Below, one piece after another: positions 1 through 12,429 of a DNA stretch of 64,000 bases. The notes beneath the pieces are model-generated. The model made no database searches. It saw only the letters and a program-made list of their open reading frames with translations, and was not told the origin of the DNA. The DNA is from Strigops habroptila. Taxonomy: Eukaryota > Chordata > Aves > Psittaciformes > Psittacidae. Numbering within the stretch: position 1 is the stretch's first letter; each line of letters starts with the position of its first letter. A program made the translations under genes and the position numbers. The stretch is taken from contig NC_044282.2 of assembly GCF_004027225.2 (NCBI RefSeq), forward strand, positions 75,154,287 through 75,218,286, written 5' to 3'.

Positions 1-65
1 TGCCCTTTAAACCCTGCGAGAGTGACTTCTGTTGTTGTTGTTGTTGGGTTTTATACATTGCCCCA

Positions 66-226
66 GTCATAGAATCGTAGAATCATAGAATGGTTTGGGT
101 TGGAAAGGACCTTAAAGCTCCTCCAGCTCCAACCCCCTGCCACGGGCAGGGACACCTTCCACTAGAGCAGGTTGCTCCAAGCCCCTGTGTCCAACCTGGC
201 CTTGAACTCTGCCAGGGATGGGGCAT
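66..226 (-). mobile_element. CR1 LINE fragment (family A), MERTK intron
   Basis: 3' end of a minus-strand CR1: octamer tail CATAGAATCATAGAATGG, then the shared family A block GGTTTGGGTTGGAAAGGACC. Truncated after about 160 bases. Confidence 0.85.
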
Positions 227-1096
227 TCACCAGGCAGATGCTTATGGGCTGGAGTTTCTGCCTGGGTTCCTGGTCAAGGAATGTTCTCATTAACTCTGGC
301 TTTCAGGAGGCTCCAAAAATCCCTCTGCTGGGGGCTGACTTCAGGTGGGAGGGACCTTGGCTCTTTGCAGGCAGAAGGAAGCAGTTGTGGTTGTTGCTGA
401 CTTGGTTTGTCAGCTCCAGGTTTTATGGGAGGCAGAAATGTGTGTCAGAGCCACCCAAGGGCAGGTCTTTTTGTAAGGGCTGCGCAGAATTAAGAGCTTG
501 AGGCTGTGTCATAACCTTTCTGCAGGGAGCCGGGGGCTGGTGCAGGGCCTGTTCTCCCCCAAGGCTCTCCTGAGCTGAGGGACAGCCTGAAGCACAAGAG
601 CAACAGGTTTGCTGTTGAGGGGAGCTCTGAGTTCTCAGAAATGAAGACTCTGAGGTTTGTCCTGGACAGGCTAAATCTGAAATGCCTCAAAATAACCAGT
701 TTAACAACCCAGCACGATAAAGACGGGGTTTCTGTATTTCTGTGTCAGCAGGGCCACCTGCAGGCCTCTTCTTCTCCACAACAGCTTAAAAACTGGTTTA
801 AAAGCTTCCAAAAAGTTGGTTTATTTTCCTCTGAAACCAGCAGTTCTTGTTTGAGCCAAAGCTGGAGAGTTGGGACATGAAGGAATTCCTCAACTACCAC
901 AAAACTCATAACAAACATGAAGTTTGGCAGTTGTGTCCTGCAGGAAGGGCTGTTTGCTCTGCTAGCAGAGCATGGTCTGCTCATGCTCCTCACAGTCTGT
1001 GTGATAGCAGCTGGGCTCTGTCCTCAGATGACACAGCAGAGCTGCTGCGGTATGAATGCATCCCGGTGGATTTTTAGGCTGGTGGTAGGGAAAGGA

Positions 1097-1595
1097 TCTC
1101 ATAGATTGGAAAAGACCTTCAAGACCACCCAGTCCAACCGTTCCCAGCACTGCCAAGGCCACCACTAACCCATGGCACTGAGGCCTCGGCTACACGGGGT
1201 GTGAACACTTGCAGGGACGGTGACTCCAGCCCTGCCCTGGGCAGCCTGTTCCAATGCCTGAGCACCCTCTGGGGAAGGAATTGTTCCTCAGCTCCATCTA
1301 AACCTGCCCTGGTGCAGCTTGAGGCCGTTTCCTCTTGTCCCATCCCTTGTTCCTTGGGAGCAGAGACCAGCCCCCTCCTGGCTCCATCCTCCTGTCAGGC
1401 AGTTGCAGAGAGCGAGAAGGTCCCCCCTGAGCCTTCTCTTCTGCAGACTAACCCCCCCAGGTCCCTCAGGGGTTCCTCATCACACTTGTGCTCCAGGCCC
1501 TGCACCAGCTCCGGTGCCCTTCTCTGGCCCCGCTCCAGCACCTCAATGTCTCTCTTGCAGTGAGGGACCCAGAACTGACACAGGATTCCAGGTTT
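1097..1595 (-). mobile_element. CR1 LINE fragment (family B), MERTK intron
   Basis: Minus-oriented. Starts ATTGGAAAAGACCTTCAAGA and carries the family B block CCAAGGCCACCACTAACCCA; about 95 percent like the copies at 7377 and 14345 by eye. Confidence 0.85.
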
Positions 1596-2224
1596 CCACT
1601 GAAGGATGCTGTGAACATGAGGTGGGAGAAGAGCAGGAGTGAGGGGGAGGCAGCAGCAGGTACCATTCACGCTGCTGCCCAGTGGTGCAGACACACTCCT
1701 GGGGCTGGAGCGTTTCACATCCATCTCCGTGGCTTTTGTATGACCATGAGCAGAAGCTGTTTCCGTCTGAGCAGCTCTGATTCCCTCCTCCTTGCCCACT
1801 GATCCCTCTTGGCTGCTCCTTTTGCTTGTGATGTTCAGCCTGTGATGTTCAGCCTGGGCAAGGAGCTGGGCTCTGCTGGCCACAGCAGCCTGCCAGAAGT
1901 TTTGGACACCACTGTGCAGCTGTTTTGCAGCTGGAGGCCTGTGGAGAGCAGCAGCAGCAGCACTTTGTCAGCTGAAGAAGACCAGGAAACTACAGGGAAT
2001 TTGCAGGGAAAGGCTCACTTGTGTTTTTATCAAGGAAAAAGGTCTGTGCCACGGGGCATGCTGCCTCCTGCCATGGTACCAGCAAGAAAACACACCCTTA
2101 ACACTGGGAATACCCTTAGCTTGACACAAAACATACAGTCAGGAAATATCTGCCTGATTTAAGATTTACTTGCTGTGGCAGGGCACTTGAACAGTCAAAC
2201 CAGGAGTGCTGAAGCTGAAAACAT

Positions 2225-2605
2225 AGAATCACAGAACCCCAGCCTGGTTTGGGTTGGAAGGGAGCTGAAAGCTCATCCAGCTCCAACCCCTGCCACTGGC
2301 AGGGACACCTTCCACTAGAGCAGGTTGCTTCAAGCCCCTGTGTCCAACCTGGCCTTGAACACTGCCAGGGATGGGGCAGCCACAGCTTCTCTGGGAAAAG
2401 TCTGTGCCAGCGCCTCAGCACCCTCACAATAAAGAACTTCTTCCTCATATCTAACCTAAATCTCCCCTGTTTAAGTTTAAACCCATCACCCCTTGTCCTA
2501 TCACTTCAGTCCCTATGAAGAGTCCCTCCCCAGCATCCTTGTAGCCCCCTTCAGACACCAGAAGCTGCTCTGAGGTCTCCCCACGCAGCTTCTCCTCCAG
2601 GCTCC
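2225..2605 (-). mobile_element. CR1 LINE fragment (family A2), MERTK intron
   Basis: Minus-oriented, with the CAGAACCCCAGCCTGG tail, the shared 3' block and the A2-type upstream part (AGTTTAAACCCATCACCCCT). Confidence 0.85.
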
Positions 2606-2944
2606 ATGTTACCAACAGCGCATGAAGTGTTTTTCCCCTTCCTTGTGAGATCACTTTCCTGCCTCTTTTCTGGCCCAGGCTGCTGGTCCCGCTGCTGCTG
2701 ACAAGCAAAGAGCAGCAGTGGCACAAGGTTTGGACGGGAAATGCTGCTCAGCCCCTTTCCGATCCCATCCGGCTCGGGCAGGCTGGGCTATTCTTCTCCA
2801 GAAATAGCTTGGTGCTGCGTTTCCTCTGGGCTCGTGGCAGCAAAGCAAGGCAGAGGCTGGACACGGGGACAATCCTCATACGTGTCCAGGTCTCCCTCCC
2901 GCTGCCTCTCTCAGCTCAGGCTCTTCCTCCCTTGCTCTCTCCAG

Positions 2945-5900
2945 CAGAACGCCTCCGTTGAAGCCCAGCACAACACCAGCAGGGTTGTCCTGCCCGTGGT
3001 GGCCACCAACGCCACGTGCTCCGTCCGGGTGGCTGCTGTCACCAAAGGGGGAGTGGGACCCTTCAGCAGGCCCGTGGAGGTCTTCATCCCTGGCAGTGGT
3101 AAGGAGACCCCCATCCCTGTCCGTGCAGCCTGGGTGCAGGGAATGGTGATGGGGAATGATGCAGGATGTGCTTACCTTGCCCAGCCAATGCCATTTGGCA
3201 TCCCTTCATCCCGTCCTCCTTCAGATGCTTTCCATGTCACCCAGGCTATCAGCCAAGAACCCAGGACCTTCAGGGTGCTTTGGTAGCCAGGAGAGACTTG
3301 CTCTCCACGTTCAACCTTGGTCCTTGTGCCCTCTTCTCCCATGTAACCCTTTGGGCTTTACTGGGTTTCACCCCTGGGAAATCCTCCCCCAGCCCCTGGG
3401 TGCTGCAGGCTGACCCAGCCCCATTAATGGGATATTTCCTTAGGACTAATAACCACAGCCCCCTCTTCGACTTCAGCCTCCGGGAATGCCGACTCCTTTA
3501 TCATAGCCCTGGGCTTCATCTGCGGCACAGTCGCTGTCGGGCTCATCCTCTGCTTGTCCGTGGTCATCCAGAAGAGATGTGTGGAAACGAAATATGGGTA
3601 AGCCAAAGGGAGCACAGCTTCTGAGGTGCCCTGAGCTGGGTGGGTTGAAGGCATGGAGCACAAGAGGCAGGGTGGGTGGCTCAGGGACAAGGTTCCTGTC
3701 TCCGGCGCTGATGTTGTTGCCACAAATGGCATTTGTGATGCCTGTGGTGCAGGACTAAGTGTATTTTGGTACTTCCCTCCCTTCCTTAGCCCAGCAGTTC
3801 ACCTTTCACTCACTATTCCTGTATCTAAAGGGAAGTGAACTTGTGCAACTTGGCATGGGAAGGGTGGCCTCAGCGTTTTGACACAGAGGTGGGAGAGCAG
3901 AGATGTGCCATATCCTGTGCCCTGTGGCCCAGAGGAACCCCTCCTGCCTCCTCACGCCATGGTCTGATGGCCAAGTGTGGCACCAGCCCTGCCAGGCTCA
4001 GGGACTGACACTGGGTCACATAAGGGGTGTTTGAACAATGGGGACAAAGGGCTGTTTTCTGCTACAACCAGCCAGGGCTGCTTACTCACCTGGTGACTTT
4101 CTAAGTGGCATTTAACTGCCCCCTGCTATGGGTTTGTTAAACAGTTATGGTGCTGTCTTGTACGTGCCATCACTTGGGTGTCTGCTGCCAAAGTGGAACT
4201 GTGATAGAGTTAACTCGTCTGGAAGAGCATCACTCCAGTAAGGGGAGGTTATTGAGTTGGACTCCCACCTATGCTGCTCTCCCACGGCATCAGCCCCGTC
4301 CCAGTTTGGAACTGGTAGTATCTAAGGATCCCTTTCCTACCTGGTATAGCGTTGTTGCTCTTCCCTTGCAATGCTGCTCCCCTGGGAGCTCTTCAGCTTC
4401 CACTGTGGTTTTGTCCCTGGAGCTGGATGTCTGCTTAGCCCCATACCACAGCACCTCCCAGCACATGCCCATCACCACCGTTCTGGGGCCACGGTGTGAA
4501 GCTCCCTTTAGTTTTGGCTATCAGATGGGGTTGTACATGCTGACAGAGAGCATTGACAGGCTGGAGTTGTGCACTGGGCAAGAGAAGAGGTCATTTAGGA
4601 GCCAGTAGATCTGGGCACCTGTTCCTGCTGGTACAGGCTGCTCTCTGTAGGAAATGAGCGTCCCATTTCCTCCCCAAGCCCCCTCTGTGACTCACTCCTC
4701 GACAGATCAGCCTTGTTTATCAAGTGGCTGTTTTCCTCGGGCGCTGTAAGCAATGGCACTGGTCCAGGCAGAGGGAAATGAAAGAGATGAGAGCAGCCCT
4801 GAGGAGAGGGACTCGGGGGTGATGGTTAATGAGAGGTTGCTGCAGCCTTCCAGTGCCTAAAGGGGCTCCAGGAAACCTGGAGAGGGGCTTTGGGCAAGGG
4901 CCTGTAGGGACAGGCCAAGGGGAATGGCTTTAACCTGCCAGAGGGGAGACTGAGATGAGCTCTGAGGCAGAAGCTCTTCCCTGTGAGGGTGCTGAGGCGC
5001 TGGCACAGACTTTTCCCAGAGAAGCTGTGGCTGCCCCATCCCTGGCAGTGTTCAAGGCCAGGTTGGACACAGGGGCTTGGAGCAACCTGCTCTAGTGGAA
5101 GGTGTCCCTGCCCGTGGCAGGGAGCTGGAGCTGGAGGAGCTTTAAGGTCCCTCCAACCCAAACCAGGCTGGGATTCTATGAATATGCATTTCCTCCATTG
5201 ATACCAGTACCCCTGGTAGTGCTGTGGTTGCCCAACCCTGCAGCAGAGGTTCCTTCACTGGAGCTGAAGGAGCCACACGTGGCCCATCAGGATCTGTTTC
5301 TGTCCCACCAGGAATGCTTTCAGCAGGAATGACTCAATGCTGGTCGTGAACTACACAGCCAAGAAATCCTACTGCCGGAGAGCCATCGAACTTACACGTG
5401 AGTGTGTCTTGTCTGTCCCTCTGCAAGGAGGCTGGTGGGGATGTCCCAGCGGCTGGAGCTGAGCTGCTGTTCCCCTCTCCCGCAGTGGGCAGCCTGGGTG
5501 TCAGCAGCGAGCTCCAGCAGAAGCTGCAGGACGTTGTGGTGGACAGAAACGCCCTCAGCCTGGGGAAGGTGCTGGGAGAGGGTGAGTGCTGGGGCTGCAG
5601 AGCTGGGCACCGACATATGGGGCAGGGGCTGCCACTGGGACCTACATCAGCTCCAGGCTATGGGATGTGGGGAGATGGTGGTCAAGATGACCAAGTTCCA
5701 GGACCCCTGGGTTCATGGCCTTCTGCCACTGATGAGACACAAGCCTCCCACATACCCTTTGGGGACGAGGTCTCCACCTTGGAGCATTTCAGATCTTCAG
5801 GACACAATGATGTCCTGAAAGGTGGTGCTTTGGGCTCTGGATCCAGTGCTCGCTTCTTTCCCACGTGCAGGAGAGTTCGGGTCAGTGATGGAGGGACGTC

Positions 5901-8900
5901 TCAGCCAGCCTGAAGGCACCCCACTGAAGGTGGCTGTGAAGACCATGAAGTGTAAGTCATCACCCTGGCCTCACACAACTTGATGTTGTTTGTCGCAGTG
6001 GGTGTTGGTGTTCTGATACCCATCTCAGGAGCTCTCTCTGCATCCTGGCACCACTTTATGGGCATGTTGGCCTCTTCGCCATAGCTGGTGCCATTCAGGA
6101 AGGGGCACTCAGACAGCCAAGGATGAGACATCCCGGTGGTCCCTTCCCCTGGCCCATGCAGGAGCTGGGCAGTGAAGGGAGATAGCAGTGGTGATTTGGG
6201 AATTAAACCTCTTGAGGCTTTAAACCTCCTCCTTCTTCTCTGCTTCCCAGTGGATAACTTCTCCCAAAGGGAGATAGAAGAGTTCCTCAGTGAAGCAGCG
6301 TGCATGAAGGACTTTGACCATCCCAATGTCATCAAGCTCCTAGGTATGGGCTGTCACTCCCTGCCCTCCAGCTGGGATTTGGGATGGAGGAATGGAATGG
6401 GGTATGTGGTGCCTGTCCCCCTGGGCCTGTGCAACCTGTCCGTGTTTCCCAGGCGTGTGCATCGAGCTGAGCTCCCAGCAGGTCCCCAGGCCCATGGTGA
6501 TTCTGCCCTTCATGAAGTACGGGGACCTGCACAGCTTCCTGCTGCGCTCCAGGCTGGAGATGGCCCCCCAGGTGAGGAGCACAGGGAGCAGAGGGCCCCG
6601 TGTGTGTGAGGAGCAAGGTGGGACAAGTCTGCCTTTGCTTTTGAGAACATAAGAGGACTTGGCTGTAGGCAAGACATGTTGCTGCCCCAACATGTCTTTC
6701 TCTTGCTGAGGAGCCCCACATGGGACACAGCATCCAGATGCGGCCTCACCAATGCCGAATGAGGGGGAAGAACCGTTTCTCTTGAGCTGCTGGCTGTGCT
6801 CCTGCTAATGCAGCACCTTCCCTTCCCAGTTTGTGCCCCTGCAGACGCTGGTGAAGTTCATGGTGGATATTGCCCTGGGGATGGAGTATCTGAGCAGTCG
6901 GCACTTTCTCCACAGGGATTTGGCAGCTCGGAACTGCATGTGAGTTTGTTTCCCTCTGCTTTGTCCTGGATAGATGACCACCGTTAGAAGCCCTGTGGGT
7001 GCACAGCACAGCTTGGCTTCTTGCAGTAGAGCTTCCCTCAGTCTTGAGAGACATGGGAAAAGAGCTCAGCCTCTGGGTTCTGCTTTGGAACTTGGCACAT
7101 CAAACTCCTCTATCCTGTCACCCCTGTTTCCACGTGGCAGGTTGCGGGATGACATGACAGTGTGTGTGGCAGACTTTGGGTTGTCCAAGAAGATCTACAG
7201 TGGGGACTACTACCGCCAGGGCCGGATAGCCAAGATGCCGGTGAAGTGGATCGCCATCGAGTCCCTGGCTGACCGTGTCTACACCACCAAGAGCGACGTG
7301 GTAGGTCCATGGGGATGGGCAGCCAGAGGCCAGAGCTGGGGCTGAGCCCTGGCTTGAGTCCACCCTCACTGCACCTTATAGAGTCATAGAATCAGCCAGG
7401 CTGGAAAAGACCTTTAAGCTCATCCAGTCCAACCGTTGCCCAGCACTGCCAAGGCCACCACTAACCCATGGCACTGAGGCCTCGGCTACACGGGGTGTGA
7501 ACGCTTGCAGGGACGGTGACTCCAGCCCTGCCCTGGGCAGCCTGTTCCAATGCCTGAGCACCCTCTGGGGAAGGAATTGTTCCTCAGCTCCATCTAAACC
7601 TGCCCTGGGGCAGCTTGAGGCCGTTTCCTCTTGTCCCATCCCTTGTTCCTTGGGAGCAGAGACCAGCCCCCTCCTGGCTCCATCCTCCTGTCAGGCAGTT
7701 GCAGAGAGCGAGAAGGTCCCCCCTGAGCCTTCTCTTCTCCAGACTAAACCCCCCCAGGTCCCTCAGCCGTTCCTCATCACACTTGTGCTCCAGGCCCTGC
7801 ACCAGCTCCGGTGCCCTTCTCTGGCCCCGCTCCAGCACCTCAATGTCTCTCATGTAGTGAGGGGCCCAGAACTGACACAGGATTCGAGGTGCAGCCTCAC
7901 CAGTGCCCAGCACAGGGGGACAGTCACTGCCCTGGCCCTGCGGCCACACTGGTGCTGAGCCAGGCCAGGATGCTGGTGGCTTCTTGGCTGCCTGGGCACA
8001 AGCTGCTCATGTTCAGCTCCATCAATCAGCACCTCCAGGTCCTGTTCCATGAGCAGTTTCCAGCCGCTCTGCCCCAAGCCTGGAGCGTTGCAGGGGGTTG
8101 TTGTGACCCAAGTGTAGGGCACTTACTGTTGTTGTATCTTGGAAGCACAAAGCCAGAGGAGTGGGAAGCTGGTGGTAACAGGGCACAGTGACCTTTCCCT
8201 GCCTCCTGGAACAGGTTTCCTGAGTGGGCCACTCGCCTCTTCCCTGCCATTGCTTCTCAGTGCCCATGCTGGGGAGGGCAGGGCTGGAGTGACAACCCTC
8301 AGCATTGTGCTCCGGCCCCGTGGACACTGGGCGCTGACCTTTCCCCATGAAAAGCTTCATTCATTCCTCCTGGAAACGTCCTCTCAGTGTGTTTTCCCTT
8401 TGTCCTGGCAGTGGGCATTCGGCGTCACCATGTGGGAGATCGCGACGCGGGGCAAGACGCCCTACCCAGGGGTGCAGAACCACGAGATCTACGAGTACCT
8501 CCTGCATGGGCAGCGCCTCAAGAAGCCCGAGGACTGCTTGGATGAGCTGTGAGTCTTGTCACCCTCTCTCTGGCTGTAGCACCCCCCTGCAGGTGACCTG
8601 TGCATCGCCGGTCCTTAGCTGAGGTGGTCACTGTGGGTGCTTTTGGTGGCTCTTGGTTGCTGATGTCTTTTCCTTAAGGACACAATAACTGTGGATTTGT
8701 GGCTTAGCACTGAATGAGGCCAAAATCCCACAAACTCTGTACCCCAGAGCAATTAAAGGCCATTCCAGCACCCCCATGCTGCAAATCAGGCTCTCCAAGT
8801 GGAGTAAGATGGGTTTGCTCCAGGGAGGGAGTCACCTTCTGCTTCACTCCCTCCATTTCTCCTTCAGCCCTTAGAAATAACTGTTCCTAAAGACTGGATT

Positions 8901-10816
8901 TAAAAACAAAAGGCAAGGATTTAACCCTTTCTTCCCTATGGGGTGCACAGGCAGGGAGCTTACAGGGACACACCGAGGTGAGCTCCTGGAGGAAAGGTGA
9001 CCAGGATGATTGGGTCACGTTTAAAATCAAAGTATCACAGAAACAAAACCTTCAAACCCCTAAATATTTGCATGAAACTCCCAAGGTTTGATGTCCCTAA
9101 AGAAAGGCAGATCCCGGAGCAGAGCAGGGAGGACAAACCATCTTCTTCTTAACTCCAGGCAAACGGGTGCACAGAAATCCCAGCAAATATCCCGGGAGAC
9201 GGGGCTGTGTTTGCAGGGCTGGCACAGGGATGGGGAGCTGGGCTGTCAGCAGGATGGGAGCAGTGCCCTCTGCAGTTGGTGCTGAGGAAGCGGACTCTTG
9301 AGATCATTTTGCCAGACGATCTTGGCTGGTGACGCTCTTCCCTGCCCCACAAACCTCCCTCTAGTGACTCAGGGCCCGTCACTGCCTAAAACCTATGAAC
9401 CTGGAAAGGGAAAATGAGGAAACCTCAAAGTGGGCATTTCTGAGCAGCTCACACGAGGTTTTCTCCCAGGTTTTCTTCCTGAGTTTTCCAGCTGGAAATG
9501 TTTGATCCCCCCCGTGGCTGTGAGCTGCAAGTACAAAATGGTTCAACCAGCTGCACAACGTTCCTAAAATGCCCCTCTCCAATGCCTGTCCCTAAACTAA
9601 GCTGTGGAGAAACCTTTTCCCAGCTCCAGGCACCAGAGGTGTGTGCCCAGCACTGGGAGCTCCCAGTGTGCCCCGACATCCAGCCAGGGATGGGGCAGCC
9701 ACAGCTTCTCTGGGAAAAGTCTGTGCCAGCGCCTCAGCAACCTCACAGGGAAGAGCTTCTGCCTCAGAGCTCATCTCAATCTCCCCTCTGGCAGGTTAAA
9801 GCCATTCCCCTTGTCCTGTCCCTACAGGCCCTTGTCCAAAGCCCCTCTCCAGGTTTCCTGGAGCCCCTTTAGGCCCTGGAGCTGCTCTAAGGTCTCCCCT
9901 TCAGGAGCCTTCTCTTCTCCAGGCTGCCCCAGCCCAGCTCTCTCAGCCTGGCTCCAGAGCAGAGCTGCTCCAGCCCTCGCAGCAGCTCCGGGGCCTCCTC
10001 TGGCCTCGCTCCAGCAGCTCCGCGTCCCTCTTGTGCTGTTGCCCCAGAGCTGGATCAGGACTGCAGGGGGGGGTCCCCCAGAGCGCAGCAGAGGGGCAGG
10101 ATCCCCTCCCTGAGCTGCTGCTCACGCTCTGGGGGTGCAGCCCAGCACACGGGGGGGTTCTGGGCTCAAGCACACACTGAAGCTGGGTCATGGGGAGCTT
10201 CTCCTCACCCAACACCCCAAGTCCTTCTCCTCTGTTTAATGTAGAGCAGCTCAGGGCTCGCCCAGTTTGGAGGGAAGCCGGGAATTAGCCCCATACATCC
10301 CCTATCCCAGCACCTGGCAGCATCCCCCCAGACAACCACTCTCCTCTCCCCATTCCCAGCTATGACATCATGTCTGCGTGCTGGAGAGCCGACCCTGCCG
10401 CCCGCCCCACGTTCCCACAGCTGAAGGCCCACCTGGAGAAGCTGCTGGAAAACCTGCCGGCCCTCCGGAGATCCGGGGACGTCATCTACATCAACACCAG
10501 CCTGCCCGAGGAGAGCCCGGATTCCACCCAGGACTCGGGCTTCCCCCAAGCGGACTCTGACCTGGAGCCGGGGGACGTGTCGGAGCCCGGCTCCCCCGGC
10601 GCGGAGGCGGCGCTGGTGGCCGTGGATGTCCATCACCATGAGCCCTGGGGGACGAGGTACGTCCTGGAGGAGCCGCTCGGTGGCCCCAGGGAGGAGGCCT
10701 ATGTCCCGCTGCTGCCCCTGGGGCCGGCCGGGCCGGGCTTGGCGTGGGCACAGGCCAGCACCCTGCCCGCCGGCAGCACCCAGGGCTGCGGGGAGGACTC
10801 TGAGGTGCTGCTCTGA
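2945..10816 (+). CDS. MERTK: MERTK receptor tyrosine kinase, 3' part (11 exons; 5' exons outside window)
   Basis: Single-pass receptor kinase of the TAM family (TYRO3/AXL/MER), which senses GAS6/PROS1 bound to phosphatidylserine and drives clearance of apoptotic cells. Exons read: 2945-3098, 3444-3597, 5312-5397, 5486-5581, 5871-5951, 6251-6343, 6453-6571, 6830-6939, 7141-7300, 8412-8548, 10360-10816; from exon 2 on all phases agree, giving 548 residues. In order: end of FN3 domain 2 ([15 protein letters not shown]), a hydrophobic membrane segment followed by basic QKR (3444-3597), glycine loop GEGEFGSV, lysine in [15 protein letters not shown], activation loop YSGDYY, and the TAM signature KWIAIES. 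The tail has VIYIN, a YxN Grb2-type site, and ends EDSEVLL. Identity as MERTK rather than AXL or TYRO3 rests on the residues around [21 protein letters not shown] and [14 protein letters not shown] and on the FBLN7/ZC3H6 neighbours. The first listed acceptor (2944 or 2947) is the least certain. No disabling change seen. Confidence 0.93.
4846..5182 (+). mobile_element. CR1 LINE fragment (family A1), MERTK intron
   Basis: Plus-oriented, beginning CAGCCTTCCAGTGCCTAAAG and ending CAGGCTGGGATTCTATGAAT. It has the A1-type upstream part (CAGAGGGGAGACTGAGATGA). Confidence 0.88.
7377..8128 (-). mobile_element. CR1 LINE, longest family B copy, MERTK intron
   Basis: Minus-oriented, about 750 bases between the activation-loop exon and the next kinase exon. 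It reaches into the 3' end of the CR1 reverse-transcriptase frame (region CCTGGGCACAAGCTGCTCAT to GTTGTTGTGACCCAAGTGTA). Confidence 0.88.
9681..10225 (-). mobile_element. CR1 LINE fragment (A1) lacking its 3' tail, MERTK last intron
   Basis: Minus-oriented. It starts inside the element at CAGGGATGGGGCAGCCACAG, without the usual 130-base 3' end, and runs further 5' than most copies, to CACCCCAAGTCCTTCTCCTC. Confidence 0.82.
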
Positions 10817-10866
10817 GAGCAGCGGGGTGAGGACGGGCTCCAGGAACAGGACACAGGGTGTATGTT

Positions 10867-10872
10867 AATAAA
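10867..10872 (+). terminator. MERTK polyadenylation signal
   Basis: AATAAA lies 51 bases after the MERTK stop codon, giving a very short 3' UTR. It is the first canonical hexamer downstream of the stop. Confidence 0.75.
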
Positions 10873-10984
10873 CAGGCGTCTGTTTTATAGATCATCTCCT
10901 GCATGGTTTTCATGGAGGAGGCTGGCCAGGCCCAGGAGCTCCTGCCTGGGCCGAAGTCCCCAGGGATTGCAGTTATAGTCAAAG

Positions 10985-11275
10985 AGTCATTGAATGGTTC
11001 AGGTTGGAAGGACCTTAAAGCTGATCTAGTTCTAACCCCCTGCCACGGGCAGGGACACCTTCCACTAGAGCAGGTTGCTCCAAGCCCCTGTGTCCAACCT
11101 GGCCTTGAACACTGCCAGGGATGGGGCAGCCACAGCTTCTCTGGGAAAAGTCTGTGCCAGCGCCTCAGCACCCTCACAGGGAAGAGCTTCTTCCTTATAT
11201 CCAGCCTGAACTTCCCCTGTTTCAGTTTGAACCCATCACCCCTTGTCCTGTCACTTCAGTCCCTGATGAGGAGAC
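10985..11275 (-). mobile_element. CR1 LINE fragment (family A2) between MERTK and FBLN7
   Basis: Minus-oriented. The shared 3' block is followed by A2-type TTATATCCAGCCTGAACTTC. It begins about 110 bases after the MERTK polyadenylation signal. Confidence 0.87.
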
Positions 11276-11683
11276 GAGGGAATCAAATGCTGTAGCTGTT
11301 TTTCTGTAGTGGGAGGCTCTGGTACCTGAGCTCCCCCCTTACCCCCCAGGGCAACCCAGCACAGCGGGGCTGGAGGGTGCTGAGGGGCAGGGACACACGC
11401 TGGGCACAGATGTGACCCCTGTGCCACCCCACATGGGGTGGAAGCCATCGGGCCTCTTGCAACGACGGGAAAGAGGAATCTATAAGGGGCGGTCCCGAGG
11501 GACATGGAGCCACCCTGCATGGCCCGGCCCCGTCCCGTTGCTGGGGGGACATTTCTGCTGGTCCCACAGCAGGGGCTGCCCTGCACCGGCACCGCGCCGT
11601 GCCCAGCAGATGGAGCCGGGACCTCGCGCTCCGCCCGGCTGCGGCCGCGGCTGCCTCTGCCGCGGGTGCCGGGACGGGAGCGG

Positions 11684-12090
11684 GAGCGGGGGATGGAAAT
11701 GGGGGTGCAGGGGCTGGCGAAGAGTGGGAAGTGCTGCGGAACGGGGTGTCGGGCTGGGAAAGGGGTGCAGGGGCTGGGGAGGGGGCGCCGAATTGGAGGT
11801 GGGGGGTGCGGGGGCTGAGGATGGGGATGCCTGGCTGGGGAAGGGCTGCAGGGACTGAGGAGGGGGTGCAGAGGTGGAGAAAGGGGTGCAGAGACTGGAA
11901 ACTGGGGTGTCGGGTTGGAAATGGGGCTGCAGGGGCTCGGGAGAGGATGCCGGGCTGGGAACGGGTGCAGGGGCTAAGGAGAGGAGTGCTGGGCTAGGAA
12001 AGGGGGTACCTGAGTGGGGAGGGATGCCGGGCTGGAGATGGGGTGCAGGGACTGGGAAAGGGGAGCAGGGGCTGGGGAAGGGGGTCCCGG
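11684..12090 (+). repeat. G-rich imperfect minisatellite upstream of FBLN7
   Basis: About 400 bases of degenerate tandem repeats built from alternating blocks like GGGGTGCAGGGGCTGGG and GGGGATGCCGGGCTGGAAA, unit roughly 28-32 bases. The + strand carries many runs of three or more G, so G-quadruplex formation is plausible. It ends about 340 bases before the FBLN7 start codon. The long open frames across it on both strands are a by-product of the repeat composition. Confidence 0.75.
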
Positions 12091-12179
12091 CCCAGCCGGA
12101 GCCGGGGCTGCCGTTGGTCTCCCGCCCGGCGCCCGCTCCTCCGGGCAGCGGCAGAAGCACCTTTTCTGGGGTCCCCCCC

Positions 12180-12429
12180 GCAATAAACCGGCACCGGGGG
12201 GCGCGGGGCTGCCGCACGCGTGGCCGGGGGTGCGCGGGGCTGTCCCGGGGGGATCCGCAGCATCCCTCGGGAAGGGCCGGCGCCGGGGCGGGAGAGGCGC
12301 CTCCTCCTGCGGCCGCGTCCCGCTCCGCGCGTGGGGCGGGGGAAGGCGGAGGGAGAGCGCGGAGCGGGGCGGGAGCGGCGCCCGGGACAGCCCTTCCTCG
12401 GCGCACGGAGCCGCGCCGGCCGCCGGACC
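12180..12429 (+). promoter_or_regulatory. FBLN7 GC-rich promoter and 5' UTR
   Basis: CpG-dense sequence directly before the FBLN7 start codon, with GC-box-like GGGGCGGGG stretches near 12333-12375 and no TATA box. A transcription start cannot be placed from sequence alone. Confidence 0.55.

Noticed and set aside
1201-1563. Recurrent protein-like frames ([20 protein letters not shown] and similar) seen at several places
   Set aside because: They are translations of CR1 repeats, identical at 1.2, 7.5, 14.5, 24.4 and 49.8 kb, not host genes.
2945-10816. AXL or TYRO3 instead of MERTK
   Set aside because: The activation segment KWIAIES excludes TYRO3 (KWLALES), and the residues around [15 protein letters not shown] and [13 protein letters not shown] match MERTK over AXL; neighbours agree.
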